From positions 1 through 11,524 of the forward strand of contig CALFVM010000072.1 of assembly GCA_937928665.1 (NCBI GenBank): a stretch of 11,524 bases of DNA, given 5' to 3'. Shown piece by piece: positions 7,558 to 11,524 of this stretch (positions are counted from its first letter, which is position 1; each line of letters opens with the position of its first letter). This DNA is from an uncultured Candidatus Methylacidiphilales bacterium (GTDB lineage: Bacteria > Verrucomicrobiota > Verrucomicrobiia > Methylacidiphilales > CALFVM01). Under the pieces are notes generated by a model, which saw only the letters and a program-made list of their open reading frames with translations, ran no database searches and was not told where the DNA came from. A program made the position numbers and the translations under genes.

Positions 7558-8394
7558 ATGGAAGACATCCTCCTCCAGCTCCATTCCGCCGCGCCCCACG
7601 AAAAGACGGCCTCCCGCTCGTACTCCTGGAACAACCGCACCCGGACTCCGCCCGGGATCATTTTTCAATATACCTGGACCGGAGTAGGCACCCTCCATCG
7701 GGACGGTCGGTCGGTTCCCTGCCCTGCCGGACACGCCCTTCTCATGCTCCATGGAGAGCCCACCCGCTATTCCTTCGAAGGCCCGCCTACAGAACCCTGG
7801 GCGTTCGCGTGGATCAACTTTACCGGTGCCGAATCCCTTGCCCGACGCTGGGTGGCCGCGCACGGCAATGTCCTTCATTTAGCAGAGAATGGAGACACCG
7901 TCGCGCTGCTCAAAATCCTGACCCGCGGCTACGCGGAGAAAACTTTTCTCGACCGCTACCACATCTCCGAACTCCTCGCCCGCTTCCTCTCCGCACTCGG
8001 GCGCGAGCTGGCTGCTGGCCGGACTATCGCCCGCCCACGGGCCCATCAGATCCGGGACCATCTCCAGGACCATCACCGGCGGCCCCTCAACCTCAAAGAG
8101 GTCGCTGCCCGGTTTGGCTTTTCCCGCGAGCACCTTGCCCGCGAGTTTCGGGACACCTTCGGTGAGCCTCCCGGCCACTTCCTTCGCCGCCTGCGCCTGA
8201 CCACCGCCAAGGCTTTACTCCGGACCACCCGGTTGCCTCTGGGCGAAGTTGCCGTCCAGAGTGGCTTCGGCGGTCAGGCTCACTTCTGCCGGGCCTTCCG
8301 CTCCGAAACCGGCCAGTCCCCCGCCGCGTTCCGGGCCGAAAAAAAACCCCCGGCCAATCGGCCGGGGGCGAAACCAGCAAGGCGCGCTCAGTAA
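7558..8394 (+). CDS. AraC-family transcriptional regulator (cupin sensor plus double helix-turn-helix)
   Basis: This 278-residue protein has the standard two-part AraC layout. Residues about 30-95 resemble the arabinose-binding-type cupin (PPGIIFQYTW, CPAGHALLML, WAFAWINFTG). Residues about 163-260 form the two helix-turn-helix motifs: LNLKEVAARFGFSREHLARE (177-196), then LPLGEVAVQSGFGGQAHFCR (226-245) ending SPAAFR. The ATG at 7558 is the first possible start after an in-frame TGA. By its divergent position it probably senses a sugar and controls the adjacent GH4 gene. The tail after residue 260 (EKKPPANRPGAKPARRAQ) is basic and proline-rich and does not belong to the fold. Its codons coincide with the intrinsic terminator of the opposing superoxide dismutase gene, and the two coding regions overlap by 7 bases. 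Confidence 0.93.
   Translation: MEDILLQLHSAAPHEKTASRSYSWNNRTRTPPGIIFQYTWTGVGTLHRDGRSVPCPAGHALLMLHGEPTRYSFEGPPTEPWAFAWINFTGAESLARRWVAAHGNVLHLAENGDTVALLKILTRGYAEKTFLDRYHISELLARFLSALGRELAAGRTIARPRAHQIRDHLQDHHRRPLNLKEVAARFGFSREHLAREFRDTFGEPPGHFLRRLRLTTAKALLRTTRLPLGEVAVQSGFGGQAHFCRAFRSETGQSPAAFRAEKKPPANRPGAKPARRAQ
8339..8368 (-). terminator. Rho-independent terminator of the superoxide dismutase gene, inside the araC-type coding end
   Basis: Bases 8347-8355 and 8360-8368 form a perfect 9-bp GC-only stem (minus-strand arms CCCCCGGCC and GGCCGGGGG) with a 4-base loop. Read on the minus strand it is followed directly by eight T residues (8346 to 8339). It lies about 20 bases beyond the dismutase stop. 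On the plus strand the hairpin has A's before it and no T-run after it, so it should act only on the dismutase transcript. It encodes residues about 261-271 of the regulator. Confidence 0.93.
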
Positions 8395-8984
8395 CGTGAA
8401 GCCACCGCGTCCCAGTCCACCACGTTCCACCACGCCTTGAGATAGTCAGGCCGACGGTTCTGATAATTCAGATAGTAGGCATGTTCCCAAACATCACAGC
8501 CCAGAAGGGGCTTAATCCCCTCCATCAAAGGGCTGTCCTGGTTGGCAGTGGACATGACCGCGAGCTTGCCATCCTTATCTACCACAAGCCAGGCCCACCC
8601 GGAGCCAAAACGCCCCATCCCGGCAGCCTCAAACTTTTCCTTGAACGCCTCGAAACTGCCAAACGTGGCGGCGATGTCCGCGCCAAGTTTTCCGGTCGGG
8701 GCACCGCCCTTGTTTGGTCCCATGATCGTCCAGAAAAACGAGTGGTTGGCATGGCCCCCGCCGTTGTTCCGAACGACGGTTCGGATCGCTTCAGGTAGTG
8801 CTCCGAGATCCGCAATCAACTCATCGATCGGCTTTCCGTCAAACGGGGTGTCCTTCACCGCGTCGTTCAGTTTGGTGATGTAGGCTTGATGATGTTTCCC
8901 ATGGTGAATTTCCATGGTTTTGGCATCGATGTGAGGTTCCAAGGCATCCTTGGCATAGGGAAGTTCAGGTAAGGTATACGGCAT
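8388..8984 (-). CDS. sodA: Superoxide dismutase, Mn/Fe family (Mn-type signature)
   Basis: This enzyme converts superoxide to oxygen and hydrogen peroxide, probably in the cytoplasm since no signal peptide is seen. The 198 residues match the family length. Metal ligands are His27 (in MEIHHGKHH), His81 (in GGGHANHSFFW), Asp164 and His168 (in GCDVWEHAYYLNY). The active-site Gln comes from the C-terminal half (ANQD, Gln149) while the N-terminal position holds Gly (GGGH), which is the manganese-type pattern. A cambialistic enzyme is not excluded. The start at 8984 gives the canonical MPYTLPELPYAKDALEPHID. The gene converges on the AraC-family gene with a 7-base overlap and has its own terminator inside it. 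No strong Shine-Dalgarno was found. Confidence 0.97.
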   Translation of the reverse strand: MPYTLPELPYAKDALEPHIDAKTMEIHHGKHHQAYITKLNDAVKDTPFDGKPIDELIADLGALPEAIRTVVRNNGGGHANHSFFWTIMGPNKGGAPTGKLGADIAATFGSFEAFKEKFEAAGMGRFGSGWAWLVVDKDGKLAVMSTANQDSPLMEGIKPLLGCDVWEHAYYLNYQNRRPDYLKAWWNVVDWDAVASRY

Positions 8985-9082
8985 AACGCATTTAGGTTTA
9001 GCCCCGATTTATTCGCTGTCCACTCCGGCTTCACCGCATCACGTCCGTCACAAGCTCGTCACAACCCCATCAGCCCGCCCCG
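8985..9082 (-). promoter_or_regulatory. Upstream region of superoxide dismutase with a tandem TTGTGACG repeat
   Basis: This 98-base gap lies between the receiver-protein gene and the dismutase gene. Read on the minus strand, TTGTGACG occurs twice (9064-9057 and 9053-9046), offset by 11 bases or one helical turn, about 62-80 bases upstream of the dismutase ATG. An AT-rich GAATAAAT around 9006-9013 is the best -10-like element. The tandem repeat could be a binding site for a regulator. No recognisable Fur or SoxS box was identified by eye. Confidence 0.3.
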
Positions 9083-9652
9083 TCAGTTTTCCTCGTTCAA
9101 CGCTTCCAGCTCAGGCAAGACGTGCTTTTGATAGCATTCCGGACAGACGCCATGGGAAAATTGCGTTTCCTTATACTTCCCAAAATAGGCCTCAAACCGC
9201 TCCCAATAATCGTCGTCCGTCCGGATTTTTCGACAGTACATGCAAACCGGCAAAATCTCCTTGAGCAATTCCAACTGCTCGCCAAAGGCCACAATCCGCC
9301 CCGCCACCCGCAACCGCACGGTCAGTTCCACCGAGTCAAGCGGTTTGGCCAGAAAATCATCCACCCCCGCCGCCATCGCCTCCTGAAAATCCTCATCCGA
9401 AGAACGCGAAGTCAACAGGATGAAATACGGATAGATTCGCGTCTTCAAACTCCGGACTTTCCGGCAAAACTCCAACCCATCCATCCCCGGCATCATCCAG
9501 TCACTCAAAATCGCGTGAACGCCCCCCGCTCGAAACGTCTCCCATGCCTCCCGCGACGAATCACACGACAGGGCTTCATGCCCCTGCTTGGCCACCGCCC
9601 TGACCGCCACCTTTAATGCTGTCGGGTCGTCGTCCACCACCAGAACCTTCAT
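9083..9652 (-). CDS. Response-regulator receiver protein with C-terminal double-CxxC domain
   Basis: This is a 189-residue protein. Residues 1-120 are a CheY-type receiver: MKVLVVDDDP with the acidic pair Asp7/Asp8, phospho-acceptor Asp51 in ILSDWMMPGMDG, Thr81, and Lys103 in FLAKP. The rest (about 128-181) is a short domain with CMYCRKIR (Cys137/Cys140), a DDDYWERFEAYF stretch, and FSHGVCPEC (Cys170/Cys173). Similar ICxxCKKIRxxxGYW...FSHGxCPxC tails occur at the ends of many PAS, GAF and receiver signalling proteins, but their role is not known to me; zinc binding by the four cysteines is an inference. No DNA-binding or enzymatic output domain is present, and no cognate kinase is in the window. 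The ATG at 9652 is preferred over one 30 bases upstream because it begins the receiver's first strand directly. Confidence 0.92.
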   Translation of the reverse strand: MKVLVVDDDPTALKVAVRAVAKQGHEALSCDSSREAWETFRAGGVHAILSDWMMPGMDGLEFCRKVRSLKTRIYPYFILLTSRSSDEDFQEAMAAGVDDFLAKPLDSVELTVRLRVAGRIVAFGEQLELLKEILPVCMYCRKIRTDDDYWERFEAYFGKYKETQFSHGVCPECYQKHVLPELEALNEEN

Positions 9653-9726
9653 ACGCCTGAACCCTAACAGACCGTCCGCCAATGCCTACCCGATAATCTC
9701 CGCGCCGCCCCCCTCCGTCCAACCCG

Positions 9727-10845
9727 TCAACATCCCTTGCCACCCAGGCCCGCATCCCAGTCTTTCCAAACCGGATCAAGGCCCAGTTGCCTCAGGCGTT
9801 CCGCCACTTCTGCGGCAGAACGCTCATCCGAAATTTCGAACTGTTCGGTCGCAAACTCACCCTCCGAGACGATCACCGGAACAGCCTTACCCCTCTCCGT
9901 CCGGTGGAGTCCGTCACGCCCTGCTCCCGTGTAGCCCCCGGGCTCCGTCGCCGAACCCGCGCTCATCATGGTCACCCCTAACCCCGCCAAACCATCCCGG
10001 ATCCGTTCCGATTCCCGGGTGGACAACACGATGCCCACCTGCGGAAACGCCACCCGCAACGCACAAACCAGCCGCGTGAAGTCCCGATCGGACAGCATCG
10101 CCCGCGGCTGAAACTCCCCCGCCGCCGGACGCAACCGGGGCATTGACACGGTAACCGACGCCCGCCAACACCGGCGCATCAGATAATCCACATGCGCCGC
10201 CAGTGCCAGCGCCTCCCCGCGCCACGGCCCGAGACCGAAAAGGGCCCCGATGCCAATCCGGCGGAATCCCGCCCGGTACGCCCGCTCCGCGCAGTCCAGC
10301 CGCCACCAAAAATCTTTTTTCGGACCGGCCGTGTGCAGTTCCGCATACAACGCCGGATCGTAGGTCTCCTGATAAACAACCAGACCCTCCGCCCCGGCCG
10401 CCACCAACGGCTCATAATCCCCCACCTCCAGAGGCCCCACCTCCAGAGCCACCGAAGGCAGAAACCGGCGCAGCCGCCTCACGCACTCCGCCAGATAAGT
10501 GCCGGAGACAAACTTGGGATGTTCCCCCGCCACCAGCAACACGCTTCTAAATCCTTCCGCCGCCAGATGCCTCGCTTCCGCCTCCACCTGGTCCACCGTC
10601 AGGGTCAGACGCAAAATCGGGTTGTTCCGGGAAAACCCGCAGTATTGGCAAATGTTCACACACTCATTGGAAAGATAAAGAGGGGCAAACAGCCGCATCG
10701 TCCGTCCAAAATACTGCCGGGTCAGCCTCTGCGCACGACTGGCCAGCTTTTCGAGATCCACCTCCGGCTCCATCAGCCGTTGAAACTCCCGCACCGCCGG
10801 ACTTAACCGACCCGGCAAATCTCTCAGAACAGGCGCAAACGACAT
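9727..10845 (-). CDS. thiH: 2-iminoacetate synthase (radical SAM tyrosine lyase) for thiamine thiazole synthesis
   Basis: ThiH cleaves tyrosine with S-adenosylmethionine and a 4Fe-4S cluster, giving dehydroglycine (2-iminoacetate) for ThiG, with p-cresol as by-product. The protein is 372 residues, close to the E. coli length (377). The radical SAM cluster motif is CVNICQYCGF (Cys62, Cys66, Cys69), preceded by FAPLYLSNE. Further family stretches are VVYQETYDPALYAELH, GIGALFGL and SVSMPRLRPAAGEF, with MSAGSATEPGGY toward the C-terminus. The start at 10845 has a good SD (GGAG and GGGAG within 10846-10856) overlapping the thiG stop; the gap to thiG is 4 bases, so the two are one operon. Use of ThiH instead of the oxygen-dependent glycine oxidase ThiO means this step is oxygen-sensitive. 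Confidence 0.96.
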   Translation of the reverse strand: MSFAPVLRDLPGRLSPAVREFQRLMEPEVDLEKLASRAQRLTRQYFGRTMRLFAPLYLSNECVNICQYCGFSRNNPILRLTLTVDQVEAEARHLAAEGFRSVLLVAGEHPKFVSGTYLAECVRRLRRFLPSVALEVGPLEVGDYEPLVAAGAEGLVVYQETYDPALYAELHTAGPKKDFWWRLDCAERAYRAGFRRIGIGALFGLGPWRGEALALAAHVDYLMRRCWRASVTVSMPRLRPAAGEFQPRAMLSDRDFTRLVCALRVAFPQVGIVLSTRESERIRDGLAGLGVTMMSAGSATEPGGYTGAGRDGLHRTERGKAVPVIVSEGEFATEQFEISDERSAAEVAERLRQLGLDPVWKDWDAGLGGKGC

Positions 10846-10849
10846 CTCC

Positions 10850-11524
10850 CTACTCCAGAAAACCCGTCAGCGGACTCGTCGCCGCTGCCAACCGCTGCGG
10901 TCCCGGCAACCCCATTTCAAAAGCCGCCCGCCCACACTCAACCGCCATCGCAAACGCTTTCCCCATCCGGACCGGATCGCTGGCCACCGCAATGGCCGTG
11001 TTGACCAAAACAGCATCCGCCCCCATTTCCAGTGCTGCCGCCGCATGCGACGGTGCCCCTAGTCCCGCATCGATAATCACCGGCACGGTTGCCTGTTCCA
11101 AAATGATCTCCAGTTGGGCCCGAGTCTCCAATCCGCGGTTTGACCCGATCGGAGAGCCGAGCGGCATTACCGTCGCCGTGCCCACATCCTGCAACCGCCG
11201 CGCCAGCACCGGGTCGGCATTGATGTAGGGGAAAACAACAAAACCTTCCTTCACCAAAACCTCCGCCGCTTTCAACGTCTCCACCGGATCGGGCAAAAGA
11301 TAACGCGGGTCCGGATGAATCTCCAGCTTGACCCATTCCGGCAAGCCCGCCGCCCGCGCCAGCCGCGCCAATCGCACCGCTTCCTCCGCCGTCATCGCAC
11401 CGCTGGTGTTCGGCAAAAGCAGATACTTTTCCCGGTCCAAATAATCGAGAATAGCGGCCTGCGGATCCCCCGCCCCGGTCAGATCGGCCCGGCGTAATGC
11501 CACCGTGACAATCTCGGTCCCACA
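10850..11524 (-). CDS. thiG: Thiazole synthase, 5' end outside the window
   Basis: ThiG joins deoxyxylulose phosphate, dehydroglycine and the thiocarboxylate sulfur of ThiS to build the thiazole phosphate of thiamine. The frame is open to the window edge: 224 residues are visible, beginning CGTEIVTVALRRADL, so about 30 N-terminal residues are missing. The GTG at 11503 falls inside the conserved EIVTVALRR strand and is not the true start. Landmarks are LLPNTSGAMTAEEAVR, EWVKLEI with the Schiff-base lysine (codon 11327-11329), PDPVETLKAAEVLV, TATVMPLGSPIGSNRG, VIIDAGLGAPSHAAAALE and GADAVLVNTAIAVASDP. It is a TIM-barrel enzyme directly upstream of thiH. thiS, and possibly other thi genes, would be expected beyond the right edge. 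Confidence 0.97.
   Translation of the reverse strand, partial: CGTEIVTVALRRADLTGAGDPQAAILDYLDREKYLLLPNTSGAMTAEEAVRLARLARAAGLPEWVKLEIHPDPRYLLPDPVETLKAAEVLVKEGFVVFPYINADPVLARRLQDVGTATVMPLGSPIGSNRGLETRAQLEIILEQATVPVIIDAGLGAPSHAAAALEMGADAVLVNTAIAVASDPVRMGKAFAMAVECGRAAFEMGLPGPQRLAAATSPLTGFLE

Noticed and set aside
7529..7561. CRP-type binding site suggested by TGTGA elements before the AraC-family gene.
   Set aside because: The elements are direct repeats 20 bases apart, not the TGTGA-N6-TCACA inverted repeat of CRP, so an AraC-type site fits better.
10192..10806. A 204-codon plus-strand frame opposite thiH.
   Set aside because: It is the antisense shadow of a conserved radical SAM gene and its composition is rich in Arg, Pro and Gln with no domain.

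Overview
This is a GC-rich, densely packed bacterial chromosomal window. It carries housekeeping genes (two aminoacyl-tRNA synthetases, the lipoprotein signal peptidase, a superoxide dismutase and thiazole synthesis genes), a small sugar-utilisation locus and two signalling proteins. No phage, insertion sequence, tRNA, rRNA or CRISPR was found. The shortened GluRS, the IleRS with a KLSKS loop followed by NTYQKP, the glycoside hydrolase with a CBM9-like tail, and the receiver protein with a C-terminal double-CxxC domain would suit a Verrucomicrobiota (Opitutia-like) or related PVC-group bacterium. That is an inference from protein style only, not a proven assignment.

Layout. Positions 1-67 (minus) hold the first 22 codons of a probable exported protein cut off by the window edge. 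gltX (minus) and ileS (plus) diverge from a 191-base intergenic region. ileS overlaps lspA by ATGA, and a single-domain STAS (anti-anti-sigma type) gene follows on the same strand. Converging on it is a large minus-strand gene for a family GH4 alpha-galactosidase-like enzyme with a long C-terminal beta-sandwich/CBM9-like extension. An AraC-family regulator is transcribed divergently from it, and the 70-base gap contains spaced TGTGA direct repeats. The regulator gene converges on and overlaps a Mn-type superoxide dismutase gene, whose intrinsic terminator lies inside the regulator's coding sequence. Next, on the minus strand, come a receiver protein with a cysteine-rich tail, thiH, and thiG, which runs off the right edge.

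How the genes fit together. ileS-lspA is a widespread pairing. The GH4 enzyme and the AraC protein form a classic divergent regulator/target pair, probably for an alpha-galactoside-like sugar; no transporter is present in the window. thiG-thiH (4-base spacing) make the thiazole half of thiamine by the tyrosine-dependent, oxygen-sensitive ThiH route.

No wholly new multi-gene system is evident. The items most worth following are the GH4-CBM9-like fusion, the operator-like repeats over the AraC start, the terminator buried in the araC coding end, the receiver/double-CxxC protein, and the GluRS lacking its usual cysteine-bearing segment.
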